From NCBI GenBank assembly GCA_017857855.1, contig JAFMCI010000023.1, forward strand, positions 1 to 32,193: 32,193 nt of DNA, in the 5' to 3' direction. Numbering within the stretch: the first letter of the stretch is position 1; every line of letters starts with the position of its first letter. The translations under genes were made by a program, and so were the position numbers. Shown in pieces: positions 9,516 to 18,664 of the stretch. A model generated the notes under the pieces. The model made no database searches. It saw only the letters and a list, made by a program, of their open reading frames with translations, and was not told the origin of the DNA. The stretch comes from Bacteroidia bacterium (lineage in GTDB: Bacteria > Bacteroidota > Bacteroidia > NS11-12g > UBA9320).

Positions 9516-11939
9516 TTAGTTAAATGTGTAGTTCCAGCTGATAGAAGGTAAGATAGGAAATAGACTTATTTGCTTCAGGACTTGTTTGCTATCTGGATCA
9601 AATTGTTTCTCAGGACCAATGGTATAATAAAATGGATTTTTACGATTGTACAGGTTATAGGCACTAAACTCCCACGTGCGAACACCTCTTTTTGCCACTT
9701 TACTTACCTGTACACCAATATCTGCACGATGATACGCCCGCATTCTAAAATCATTTCTGGCCGTATACTCTGTTCCTGTTGGGTAAAATCCAAAATCTTG
9801 TCCGTAATTAATCGTGCTGAGCGAACCTAGTTCATAGGTGCTAAGTGGCAAGGTTATGGCGTTTCCTGTGCCGTATACCCACGTAGCAGAGAACGTTACG
9901 TTTTCTTTTAATTCGTATATACCCACAACCGAAATATCATGACGTCGATCATACCGCGCATAAAATTTTTGTCCATTATTTAGCTCGTCAAACTGTTGCG
10001 TAGTCCAGGATAGCGTGTATCCCACCCAACCGGTAAGCTTACCTTGTTTACGTTGAACTAAAAGCTCACCACCATAACTTACACCTTGTCCAGAGGTAAT
10101 ATTATTTTCCCATGAAATAGATTCAGCTCCTTCTGCACCATCTTGAATAGCTAAAAAGGACGCACCTTCTTTGTAGCCAATTATATTATTCATGGTTTTG
10201 TAATACCCTTCTGCAGTCACGCTGAAATTTAACTTTTCAAAATCTTTGGCAACCCCTGCAGCTACCTGCTGACTATTTTGCGGTTTAACCCTATTGGTGG
10301 CAGGCACCCATAAATCCGTAGGCAATCCCACACCGCTATTACTCAGTAAATGAACATACTGGTTCATCGTAGCATAAGATGCTTTAAGGGCTAAATCTTG
10401 CTTTAAATTATACGAAATCGCCACCCTTGGTTCTGGATTTACATAGGTTTTGTCTTCGGAAGTAAAGGTACTCAATCTCAAGCCAACTAAGGTTTTCATT
10501 CGTTGGCTAATCTTCCATTCGTCTTGAATATAGCTGCCTGTTTCTATAGATTTATAGATGGTCTTCCTATTGATACGTTCATCAAAAAAAGCACTTGTGA
10601 GTACCAAAGCGTCTGGGGTAAACGTATGTTGTGTTGCTACAAATCCGTATTTCACTTTGTGATTATTGTTTGCATACCAATCAAAATCTTGTTTTAAACT
10701 GTAATCCTGTATTCCAGAACCATACCTCAAGGCAAACTGAGAAGTATCATTATTTAATTCTTCTGCTTTAATAGCCAATTCATAAAAACTAGAGACTACA
10801 GATGTATTTGAAAATAATTTAGGACTGATAATGTGATTCCATCGGGCGGTTCCTGTTGCATTTCCCCATCCAAAACTCGTTTTGCTTTTATACGTGCTAT
10901 TATCTGATTTTTCGTTGAAATTGGCGTAAAACTTATCTCTGCCGAAATAGCCACTTAGGTACACTCTGTTATTCGCATTGATTTCGTAATTAGCTTTTGC
11001 ATTTAAGTCATAAAAAAAATAACCTGCAGTGTTCCCATTATTAGCGGCTAGGATTATGGGTTGTGCTAATGCATCAATATACGTGCGTCTTCCGGAAACA
11101 ATAAAAGACCCTTTACCCTTGGCAAACGGGCCTTCAAGTAAGCCTTTAGAAGATATAACACCTATACCTAATTCACCAGTGTACTTTTGCTTATTGCCGT
11201 CTTTCATATTCATGTCGATAACAGAAGAAAGTCTACCTCCATATTCGGCAGGAAAGCCACCTTTTATCAGTTCTACACTGCGCAGCGCATCTCCATTAAA
11301 CAACGAAAAAAATCCGAAAAGATGTTGCGCATTATACACCGTCGCACCGTCAAGTATGATTAGATTTTGATCAGGACCACCGCCTCGTACATAGAGACCA
11401 CTTTGGCCTTCGCTGCCACTTTGCACCCCTGGCATAAGCTGCAGTACCTTCAGCACATCCTTTTCACCCATTAATGCAGGAATGTCTTTGATCGTTTTAA
11501 TCGGAATTTCGATTGTGCTCATTTGCACATCTTCACTAACATTTTTTTGGGTTCTACTCCCTTTCACTACAACCTCTCCGATATCTGTTTGAGCATCGCT
11601 CAAGGTAACCGATAAGACTTTATCTGCTGCAATGTCGACTACTTGAACTAAGGGTTTGTACCCTATAAAATGGTAAACTACCGTATGCTTGCCTGCGGGC
11701 AACTGTAATGCGTAGTAACCAAAATTATTGGAAACCGTACCTGCACTTTTATTGCTGGTGTAAATAGAAACACCCAATAGTAATTCCCCACTACCCGCTT
11801 CTTTTACATAGCCTGATAAGGTATAGGACTGTTGAGCGATAGCATTCGTACTCAAAAGTAAGAGCGCAGCCATACCTGTTATTTTATAGAACTGTTGCAT
11901 GCTCTTCAACTCGTGAGTGAAGAAGGTAATTACTCGCAT
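9516..11939 (-). CDS. TonB-dependent receptor with N-terminal carboxypeptidase-regulatory-like domain (probable start at internal Met, ~11900)
   Basis: Signal peptide MQQFYKITGMAALLLLSTNAIAQ, then YTLSGYVKEAGSGELLLGVSIYTSNKSAGTVSNNFGYYALQLPAG and plug motifs (LMPGVQSGSEGQSGLYVRGGGPDQNLIILDGATVYNAQHLFGFFSLFN). Confidence 0.95.
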   Translation of the reverse strand: MRVITFFTHELKSMQQFYKITGMAALLLLSTNAIAQQSYTLSGYVKEAGSGELLLGVSIYTSNKSAGTVSNNFGYYALQLPAGKHTVVYHFIGYKPLVQVVDIAADKVLSVTLSDAQTDIGEVVVKGSRTQKNVSEDVQMSTIEIPIKTIKDIPALMGEKDVLKVLQLMPGVQSGSEGQSGLYVRGGGPDQNLIILDGATVYNAQHLFGFFSLFNGDALRSVELIKGGFPAEYGGRLSSVIDMNMKDGNKQKYTGELGIGVISSKGLLEGPFAKGKGSFIVSGRRTYIDALAQPIILAANNGNTAGYFFYDLNAKANYEINANNRVYLSGYFGRDKFYANFNEKSDNSTYKSKTSFGWGNATGTARWNHIISPKLFSNTSVVSSFYELAIKAEELNNDTSQFALRYGSGIQDYSLKQDFDWYANNNHKVKYGFVATQHTFTPDALVLTSAFFDERINRKTIYKSIETGSYIQDEWKISQRMKTLVGLRLSTFTSEDKTYVNPEPRVAISYNLKQDLALKASYATMNQYVHLLSNSGVGLPTDLWVPATNRVKPQNSQQVAAGVAKDFEKLNFSVTAEGYYKTMNNIIGYKEGASFLAIQDGAEGAESISWENNITSGQGVSYGGELLVQRKQGKLTGWVGYTLSWTTQQFDELNNGQKFYARYDRRHDISVVGIYELKENVTFSATWVYGTGNAITLPLSTYELGSLSTINYGQDFGFYPTGTEYTARNDFRMRAYHRADIGVQVSKVAKRGVRTWEFSAYNLYNRKNPFYYTIGPEKQFDPDSKQVLKQISLFPILPSISWNYTFN

Positions 11940-11973
11940 TTAAGCGACAATGATATTAAATTCTTTGGATTGT

Positions 11974-13176
11974 TTATTTACTATTTACGTAATCTTTTAA
12001 ATACAGGTACTCTTCGGTAAGTTCACCGTTTTGGGTAATTCTAGCTCGTTTTAAAATTTCATCTTGATCGCCATTCACTAGTAAAGGCATAATATGTTCA
12101 AGCAGTAAATTCCCGAATTCCTCACTTGCATTTTTAGGCATCTCGGTAGGTAAGTTGGTAACCGCCATTACATCTATAGTGTCTTCGCCAAACGGAGCAA
12201 CCATCTTTTGCTCACTTTTACTCCACCCAAATGTAGGATCGTAAATATCGGTAGCCTTCATGGTAATAGGTACACTTCCTTCTACATCGCAAGTAATGTC
12301 TGCTATTACCTTAATATTAAAATTGGGAAGTTGAGTGTCTTTTTTCTCAAATAAGGGAGCTATGTCATCTTCCCAATACATGCCATTAATAAGAATATCA
12401 GAATGCGTTAAAAAATTATCAAACTCACAGCAATACTCGGTATGATGATCGTAAAAATGGCCTAATTGCCATGAGCCTCCATCCTTACGGTGATACAAAT
12501 CCCAGCTGGTGAGTTGCGTAAAATAAGCTCCCGTAGGCGGCTGCGAAATAAACTCCTGTGGCGAAACCTCTTTTATTTTCATGAGATCTAAGACCTCACG
12601 TATTCCTTCTGCTACACGACCGTTTCCGGTAAATACCAGACGCGTTCTTCGCAAATCGAGCTGACTCAATAAATCCATTGATTTTTGATAATCATTGGTA
12701 ACATATGCTGGAGGTAGTTCATACTGACCCGTTTTTTTTCCGTAAGCTAAGAAAGCATTATATGCCCCAACAATACCTGCCCATTTACCAAATCCGAGAA
12801 TACGTCCTCCTCCAGTCCAAGTAAGGGGTTCGTAATCTATAAGTGTAATTTTTTTGGTTACTATTTCTTGTAACAGTTTCTTGTTGTAAGCCTGCTCTTT
12901 TATCGTGTGTGAAAAAAATAAGTACGTTTTATTCGGGATAAGTTTACCTACTGGCACTTCTTTAATACCCAACAAAATATCGCAATCGCTCATGTCTGAA
13001 ATTACCATAACCCCAGCAGCAGCATATTCTTGATCGGTGAATGTTCGGTCTAATGAAGACTCAACTAACAGCTCTACGTGTGGGTAGCGATTCTTAAACT
13101 CGGAACACAGAGCCGGTGTAAGTGCTACTCTCTTGTCTGCCGGCACTTTCCATTCTCGTATTAAGCCTATTTTCAT
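11974..13176 (-). CDS. NAD(P)-dependent oxidoreductase, saccharopine dehydrogenase (LYS1-type)/alanine dehydrogenase N-terminal domain-like
   Basis: MKIGLIREWKVPADKRVALTP...; DILLGIKEVPVGKLIPNKTYLFFSHTIKEQAYN; GGGRILGFGKWAGIVGAYNAF; typical AlaDh_PNT-like N-terminus. Confidence 0.85.
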   Translation of the reverse strand: MKIGLIREWKVPADKRVALTPALCSEFKNRYPHVELLVESSLDRTFTDQEYAAAGVMVISDMSDCDILLGIKEVPVGKLIPNKTYLFFSHTIKEQAYNKKLLQEIVTKKITLIDYEPLTWTGGGRILGFGKWAGIVGAYNAFLAYGKKTGQYELPPAYVTNDYQKSMDLLSQLDLRRTRLVFTGNGRVAEGIREVLDLMKIKEVSPQEFISQPPTGAYFTQLTSWDLYHRKDGGSWQLGHFYDHHTEYCCEFDNFLTHSDILINGMYWEDDIAPLFEKKDTQLPNFNIKVIADITCDVEGSVPITMKATDIYDPTFGWSKSEQKMVAPFGEDTIDVMAVTNLPTEMPKNASEEFGNLLLEHIMPLLVNGDQDEILKRARITQNGELTEEYLYLKDYVNSK

Positions 13177-13251
13177 GTGATTTTTTATTTTTTAAGGGAT
13201 TATTAGGGTGATACAAATTGCCGCTTACGGCACTTCATGATATTTTTTGGC

Positions 13252-13692
13252 TCAATTTATAGCCTGTGGTTTGATAGTAGTTAAGGCATCATTATAAAAC
13301 GAAACAAGCTCTGGAGGTCCACTATCCATAGAACTCCATTGCACTTTATGATCTAATTTGTTGGTTTTGCGTCTCACGAAATACGTCATGTTTCCCTCTT
13401 CGTTACCTGATAATTGATTAAAACGTATAGCGTCTAAACGAGAGCACATCGCCTTATAGACTTTGGCTGTTACAGGGGCAATCTCGTTGCTTGTGAGCGG
13501 TGAGCCTATGGTTCCTGAGGTCATAAATTGCTGACCGTTAGGTAGTATATAGGAAGAAGTTGTAGTACCTGCAAAACCACCGTAGGATCCTATTTCGATA
13601 AATTGTGTAGGCAATTGACTTACCGAATAAAGTGTAGGTCTACATTGCATAAATGCAAAAACACAAAGTATGGCGAATAGTAACTTCTTCAC
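13252..13692 (-). CDS. Hypothetical lipoprotein-like protein, 146 aa
   Basis: MKKLLFAILCVFAFMQC lipobox-like N-terminus; no family recognised. Confidence 0.65.
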   Translation of the reverse strand: MKKLLFAILCVFAFMQCRPTLYSVSQLPTQFIEIGSYGGFAGTTTSSYILPNGQQFMTSGTIGSPLTSNEIAPVTAKVYKAMCSRLDAIRFNQLSGNEEGNMTYFVRRKTNKLDHKVQWSSMDSGPPELVSFYNDALTTIKPQAIN

Positions 13693-13778
13693 GAGGCGAA
13701 TGTAGTATTTTGAAATGGTAGACTAAGGTAAAATGGATTAAGTCTCAGTATTAATAGTGTAAATGGGACGAATGACTG

Positions 13779-13786
13779 TATTTTTG
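13779..13786 (+). promoter_or_regulatory. Putative Bacteroidota -7 element (TAnnTTTG) upstream of ssrA
   Basis: TATTTTTG about 53 bp upstream of the mature tmRNA 5' end; matches the TAnnTTTG consensus known for Bacteroidota sigma-A promoters. Confidence 0.5.
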
Positions 13787-13838
13787 CATGCTGCTTTTAG
13801 GAGGTTAAACTTCTAAACTTAGCACTATAAACTAATCT

Positions 13839-14207
13839 GGGGCTGTTCTGGCTTTTGACGGGTTGGCCAATAGATGTGTAAGCACGTAGAGCTTGAGGGT
13901 ATGCTCTTAAATATCGCTTTCAACAACGTAAACGGCGAGTCTAACTTTGCCATGGCTGCGTAGTCTTAGAGACTAAGCAATTGCCATCCGCTTGCCCAAG
14001 TCATGTCTCGGATACGAGGGATCACAGGCGGTCGATAATCTGAGATAATTTTGGTGTATTTCTACCAAGCCAAAATTTATAACGTAGGATAAGGATAGTT
14101 TGGGTTTGTAATGCACCTGGCCTGTCTCGAAAATCAAGCAAAACTACACGTGTAGAAAGCGCAACTCTATTCCGATTCGGACCCGGGTTCGACTCCCGGC
14201 AGCTCCA
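13839..14207 (+). ncRNA. ssrA: tmRNA (ssrA); tag peptide GESNFAMAA*
   Basis: 5' GGGGCTGTTCTGGCTTTTGACGGG... pairs with 3' ...CAGCTCC-A; T-arm GGACCCGGGTTCGACTCCCGGC; tag ORF GGC GAG TCT AAC TTT GCC ATG GCT GCG TAG at 13934..13963; CCA not encoded. Confidence 0.97.
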
Positions 14208-14212
14208 CTTCT

Positions 14213-14243
14213 AAAAAAGTCACCTTGCAGGTGGCTTTTTTAT
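14213..14243 (+). terminator. Rho-independent terminator of ssrA
   Basis: AAAAAAGTCACCT-TGC-AGGTGGCTTTTTT hairpin plus T-run directly after the tmRNA. Confidence 0.9.
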
Positions 14244-14259
14244 TTAGTAACGCCCATAC

Positions 14260-15111
14260 TTAGTATCTCTCGCTGCAGTGTACTAAAAATGCACCCAATG
14301 CAATAAGTACAATAGCTACTATATTTTTCCAACTTAGCTTTTCCTTAAAAAAAATAACACTGAATACTATGGTGGTTAAGGGTGTAGCTAAGTACACCAA
14401 ACTAGCTATAAAAGGATCTGTTATTTTGAGACCCAGTAGTCCTAAAAATTGCGCCAAAAGAATGATAATACTCATGATTACCACGGGTTTTAAAAAAATC
14501 TTAGATTGCCCGATTATGTCTATTTTTTTTCGTTGCCTAAGCACCCATAATACCCCCAAAAATAAAACCATAACTTCTTGATTTGCTAGGATTAATAAAG
14601 GCGAAATGTGGGCTGTTAGGTTTTCCCACTGGATGATAGACGCACCCGAGAAACTTAAGGTCATTAACAAAAGAAGTACATGCTCCTTTAATGTTATTTT
14701 TAGTTGGGTTTCACGCGAAGCACACAGAAATAAACTAAACCCCACGATAATAATAACGCCACCCAAAAGCGATACATAAATACTAATATGCTTAACAAAC
14801 ACAAGGTATATCGTGGCAAAAAAAACGCCTATAAGATTATATATCCCAACCCACTGTAACGATGCTCTTTTTATCACCAACAACATACATACAAGTCCGA
14901 CAACGCCTATAAACGACCCTACCGTTATTCGCCATAATTCAGCGTTACTCATCCATTCTAGATCCAACACAACAACGCCAAACACGGTTATCAGACTCGT
15001 AAAAAAAGCTCTGTATGTCATGATAAGTGAAACAGACCCTTTTTCCAGGCTCTTTTTCCAAAGTACATTGTTTAAGGCATAACACAGAATCGAAAAAAAC
15101 AGATATCCCAT
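14260..15111 (-). CDS. EamA/DMT-family transporter
   Basis: MGYLFFSILCYALNNVLWKKSLEKGSVSLIMTYRAFFTSLITV...; ~10 TM segments; starts immediately after the stop of the upstream 431-aa gene (TAA|ATG). Confidence 0.85.
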   Translation of the reverse strand: MGYLFFSILCYALNNVLWKKSLEKGSVSLIMTYRAFFTSLITVFGVVVLDLEWMSNAELWRITVGSFIGVVGLVCMLLVIKRASLQWVGIYNLIGVFFATIYLVFVKHISIYVSLLGGVIIIVGFSLFLCASRETQLKITLKEHVLLLLMTLSFSGASIIQWENLTAHISPLLILANQEVMVLFLGVLWVLRQRKKIDIIGQSKIFLKPVVIMSIIILLAQFLGLLGLKITDPFIASLVYLATPLTTIVFSVIFFKEKLSWKNIVAIVLIALGAFLVHCSERY

Positions 15112-16407
15112 TTAGTTTTTTGGTGCCGATGACTTTAAAATAAATGGTATAGAAATAGTCTTAAAGTAATTAAAACCTGTTAGGGTTATAAGCCTATGTA
15201 ACTCGACCAGCGATGAGGCATTTTCCTTCTTATTATTTTCTGCAAAACTGATTTTTAAATAGGTAAAGTGGTAAAATAGACCCAGATAATTATGATAACT
15301 CATTTCCGCCTTTTCTAGCTCTACTATTTCTAAGTTTCTTCGAGCGGGCTTTAAATCATTGGTAAATACATTTAAATTGGCCAGACTAATTAAGGTAATC
15401 GCAGTGGTTGTTTTTGCATTCCAACGATCGGACTCCAATAATTCTTCATAGTATAAATCGAGAATCGTAGCTAACGTATTCATCTCATTTTTAAGAATAA
15501 GTGCTAGGAACAACTCTTGTGAAAAGTGAGTCATATTGCGCTGTTTACACTGCCTAAGAATTTCTTTAAGTAAGACAGGATCTCTGGTTTCACTCGCCAT
15601 TATTTTATAGCCGTAGTATCTTCCCAATAATACGTGATGCAGAGAATTACTATTTTTAGGCAATTGAATCTCCTTGTTTTGAAACCCACTGCCGTTGAAA
15701 AAATGCCTATATTCGAGGATTAGATTCGAAAAAAAGACATCAGATACGTTGGAATTAAGCGCTCTAATCAAAATTACAACATCGCCGTATAACGTGTTAA
15801 GATTTGAATAATCTATATACGTTAAAGGAACCATATTTCTGAATGAATCTATGGGTAAAAGCTCTTTGTAGAGTGCTAACGCCGTTTCTCTCGATATCCT
15901 GAGGAACGCATGAGACAGTATAGTTCCCAATTTCATTTGAGGACCTTCAGGCACTTTATCTAACGCTAAACCACTAAAAATTACCGAAAGACTCTTCACG
16001 TCATATCTCTCCACAACCGAACCAATGAAGCTAGCAATTGGTGCTATATTCAAGGTGTTTAATAAGCCAATGTTCAAGAGTTTGACATCTTCAGCGCTTA
16101 TGTTGCCTGAAGTCTGCATATGAAGTAACTTCTGGTAAAAATACCAATCGTCAAAATTACTCTTGTTGTTTAGATAGTTTGCGTAGGACTTAAACCCGAG
16201 ATATTGAGATAATATGTTAAGTGTAATTAACGATGGGGTGGTCCTCTCTAAAAAGCCAAATAATCTGCGAAGTGTGTTGTAGCTAATCGTTAATCCCGTA
16301 ACAGACTCTATATCCTCTTTTAGTAATTTAACATCGCGAACACCCTTTACAGGTATAACAGCCTTTTTCTGTACATCTTCTACAAGATGCGAATATTCGA
16401 ATTTCAT
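15112..16407 (-). CDS. Hypothetical 431-aa protein; N-terminal HTH-like region plus long helical C-terminal region, possible transcriptional regulator
   Basis: N-terminus VRDVKLLKEDIESVTGLTISYNTLRRLFGFLERTTPSLITLNILSQYLGFKSYANYLN looks like a DNA-binding/HTH segment; the remainder is leucine-rich helical. Family not named with certainty. Confidence 0.7.
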   Translation of the reverse strand: MKFEYSHLVEDVQKKAVIPVKGVRDVKLLKEDIESVTGLTISYNTLRRLFGFLERTTPSLITLNILSQYLGFKSYANYLNNKSNFDDWYFYQKLLHMQTSGNISAEDVKLLNIGLLNTLNIAPIASFIGSVVERYDVKSLSVIFSGLALDKVPEGPQMKLGTILSHAFLRISRETALALYKELLPIDSFRNMVPLTYIDYSNLNTLYGDVVILIRALNSNVSDVFFSNLILEYRHFFNGSGFQNKEIQLPKNSNSLHHVLLGRYYGYKIMASETRDPVLLKEILRQCKQRNMTHFSQELFLALILKNEMNTLATILDLYYEELLESDRWNAKTTTAITLISLANLNVFTNDLKPARRNLEIVELEKAEMSYHNYLGLFYHFTYLKISFAENNKKENASSLVELHRLITLTGFNYFKTISIPFILKSSAPKN

Positions 16408-16416
16408 ACGTTTTGT

Positions 16417-16435
16417 CGGGCTTATTATGAGCCAA
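16417..16435. repeat. Operator-like direct repeat copy 1 (CGGGCTTATTATGAGCCAA)
   Basis: 19-bp element 10 bp upstream of the 431-aa gene start; matches copy 2 at 17/19 positions. Confidence 0.6.
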
Positions 16436-16523
16436 ATATAAAACTATTAGTTTTAAACCTTATAAATAATTCGTGTCTATTGGTAGTGTTAACTAATTGC
16501 ACACCAACATAATACCACTTTCG

Positions 16524-16542
16524 CGGGCTTATTATGGGCTAA
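16524..16542. repeat. Operator-like direct repeat copy 2 (CGGGCTTATTATGGGCTAA)
   Basis: Same 19-bp element 107 bp from copy 1, upstream of the 105-aa gene. Confidence 0.6.
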
Positions 16543-16560
16543 GTAATATAATCGTACTGA

Positions 16561-16568
16561 TATATTTG
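16561..16568 (+). promoter_or_regulatory. Putative -7 element TATATTTG for the 105-aa gene
   Basis: Matches TAnnTTTG, 27 bp upstream of ATG 16595. A same-sequence TATATTTG lies on the minus strand (16431..16438) next to repeat copy 1, upstream of the 431-aa gene. Confidence 0.5.
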
Positions 16569-16594
16569 TGTAGAATTTTAAAATAGCTTAATAC

Positions 16595-16912
16595 ATGATG
16601 AAACAGCATGTCCCAATAACCTCTGAAATTAGTCACGAAGAACTTACAAGCATTCTATATAACTGGAACAAGTATCAGGTTGTAACAGTACTGGAATCCT
16701 ACCAAGAATTGTCTAAAAGAACACTTCAAACGCCAAGTCTATTGAGCATCCTAGTAGAAATAAAGATACAAAAAAATGTGTCTAAATTTTGTCAAGCAAA
16801 CCAATTTTATAGGATTGAAGATTTTATTGAATCGTATAACGAATCTCATAAAGCCCAGGTTGATCCTAACAAGGATAATACGCCAGATGAATTTGGCCTT
16901 TGTTGGGTATAG
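16595..16912 (+). CDS. Hypothetical protein, 105 aa
   Basis: ATGATG start, divergent from the 431-aa gene, preceded by a -7-like box; no family recognised. Confidence 0.6.
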   Translation: MMKQHVPITSEISHEELTSILYNWNKYQVVTVLESYQELSKRTLQTPSLLSILVEIKIQKNVSKFCQANQFYRIEDFIESYNESHKAQVDPNKDNTPDEFGLCWV

Positions 16913-17036
16913 CAAGATAACCACTATTATTCGTGTAATAAACGCATCTCCATAAGCACGCTGCCCATCCAATGACCTAAAAAAGAAGTACTAAAATAAA
17001 CTAGTAAGATTGATCTTTTTTCTTCATTTTTGAACT

Positions 17037-17528
17037 ATGATAAATAAAAAATCAATTTTAAGCATTTTACTTTTTTCCCTGCTCATCGTTACAGGATGTA
17101 AAGAACAAGATACACCAGTAGTACCCACACCAGCACCAACCAAAACTGCATTAATTAGTGCATCACCTTGGATAACAACTGCTATTACCATTAGTCCTGC
17201 TTTAGATTTAGGCGGGATTATTATTTCGGATTTGTATGCACTTTCAGACGCATGTGACAACGACAATTTAGCTATTTACAAAAACGACGGAACAGGTACT
17301 TATGATGAAGGTGCTTCAAAATGCGATGATTTAGATCCTCAAACCTCTGCATTTAATTGGGCTTTTAATGCAGATGAAACACAACTAATAGAAGATGGTC
17401 AAACCATCTACACTATTAATGAGCTATCGGCGACTAGCATGAAACTTGGAGATTCATTTGATGGGGCCGAAATTGGAGCAACGCCAGGGACAACGTACAC
17501 TGTTACGATAACACTAAAGCATCAATAA
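17037..17528 (+). CDS. Small lipoprotein, lipocalin-like
   Basis: MINKKSILSILLFSLLIVTGCKEQD lipobox followed by a beta-rich ~130-aa domain resembling lipocalin-like Bacteroidota lipoproteins. Confidence 0.7.
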   Translation: MINKKSILSILLFSLLIVTGCKEQDTPVVPTPAPTKTALISASPWITTAITISPALDLGGIIISDLYALSDACDNDNLAIYKNDGTGTYDEGASKCDDLDPQTSAFNWAFNADETQLIEDGQTIYTINELSATSMKLGDSFDGAEIGATPGTTYTVTITLKHQ

Positions 17529-17569
17529 GCTAATAAATACATAGTTTGGGTTTCGACCTACCACACAAT

Positions 17570-17602
17570 AAAAAAAGACTCGTCACTAGCGGGTCTTTTT
17601 TT
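17570..17602 (+). terminator. Rho-independent terminator after the lipoprotein gene
   Basis: AAAAAAGACTCG...CGGGTCTTTTTTT hairpin with T-run (one G/T mismatch or wobble). Confidence 0.8.
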
Positions 17603-17737
17603 ATTTCATCATTACCTCAAATCGTGTTACTTTTTTTACTTCAAGGGGTTTACTGCCAATCGGTCTAAATACCTATTTTTGCTTTACATTATGTCCAAAA
17701 CCATCATCTACTAAGAACAGCTAAACGAAATAACACC

Positions 17738-18625
17738 TTGAAATTTGGCAAAGTAGATAATCCAGAAATACTCGATCTTAGGCTGCCTAAGGACCATATT
17801 GACACCCACAGAATACTGAATTGCAGCAAGGGTAAACATCTCCAACCGAAGATATACATAGGCTGCCCCAGGTGGGCCAAGACCGAACTCAAAGGCTTTT
17901 ATCCAAAGGGCACCAAAGATGAACTTACGTACTACTCTACCCAGTTCAATGCTATTGAGATGAATGCTTTTTACTACCGTATTTTCCCTGCCGCAACCGT
18001 CGACAAATGGTACGGCCGATCTGCTCCCGATTTTACATTCTTTCCAAAAGTACCTCAGCTCATTAGCCAGTTTCGTCGTCTCAAAAATTGTGAAAACGAG
18101 CTGAACGACTTCTTTGTTTCCATCTCGCATTTTAACGAAAAACGAGGAACTGTTTTCTTACAAATGAATGAAAATTATGGTCCTAGTAATTTTAATGATT
18201 TTGCCAATTTTATAGAATCATGGCCCAAAGACCTACCCTTAACCGCAGAACTTAGGCATGCAGATTGGTTTAATAACCGCGGGATAGCTGATGAACTATA
18301 CAGCTTACTAGAAGAGAATAAGGTAGGAAATACCATAACCGATACCGCTGGCAGAAGAGACATAATGCATATGAGACTAACTACACCAACCTGCTTTGTT
18401 CGCTTTACAGGAGCCAATCATTGCAGTGACGTAGACCGTCTAGACGAATGGTTTGAAAGACTCACAGAATGGAAAAACCTGGGCATAGAACAGATTAATT
18501 TTTTCATACACCAAACCATTGAAAAAGACCTGCAAATGCTAAGTGTAAGACTGATTCAAAAAATAAATAAAGAATGGGGATATAATTTGGTGGTTCCTGG
18601 AGAGGTGAATGGAACTTTATTTTAG
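17738..18625 (+). CDS. DUF72 domain-containing protein (YecE-like), TTG start as called
   Basis: YIGCPRWAKTELKGFYPKGTKDELTYYSTQFNAIEMNAFYYRIF...FTFFPKVPQLISQ...GTVFLQMNENY...LTAELRHADWF...FVRFTGANH: DUF72 motif order. Confidence 0.93.
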   Translation: MKFGKVDNPEILDLRLPKDHIDTHRILNCSKGKHLQPKIYIGCPRWAKTELKGFYPKGTKDELTYYSTQFNAIEMNAFYYRIFPAATVDKWYGRSAPDFTFFPKVPQLISQFRRLKNCENELNDFFVSISHFNEKRGTVFLQMNENYGPSNFNDFANFIESWPKDLPLTAELRHADWFNNRGIADELYSLLEENKVGNTITDTAGRRDIMHMRLTTPTCFVRFTGANHCSDVDRLDEWFERLTEWKNLGIEQINFFIHQTIEKDLQMLSVRLIQKINKEWGYNLVVPGEVNGTLF

Positions 18626-18664
18626 CATTTGAAAGCGCTAAACAAGCATTCATATAAGCGCATC

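Noticed and set aside
11029-11370. 113-aa plus-strand ORF
   Set aside because: Antisense to the TonB-dependent receptor plug region.
13219-13232. TGCCG-CTTA-CGGCA small palindrome between the 146-aa lipoprotein and the oxidoreductase
   Set aside because: Only a 5-bp stem with no adjacent T-run on the relevant strand; too weak to call a terminator.
17711-18130. 139-aa minus-strand ORF
   Set aside because: Antisense to the DUF72 gene.
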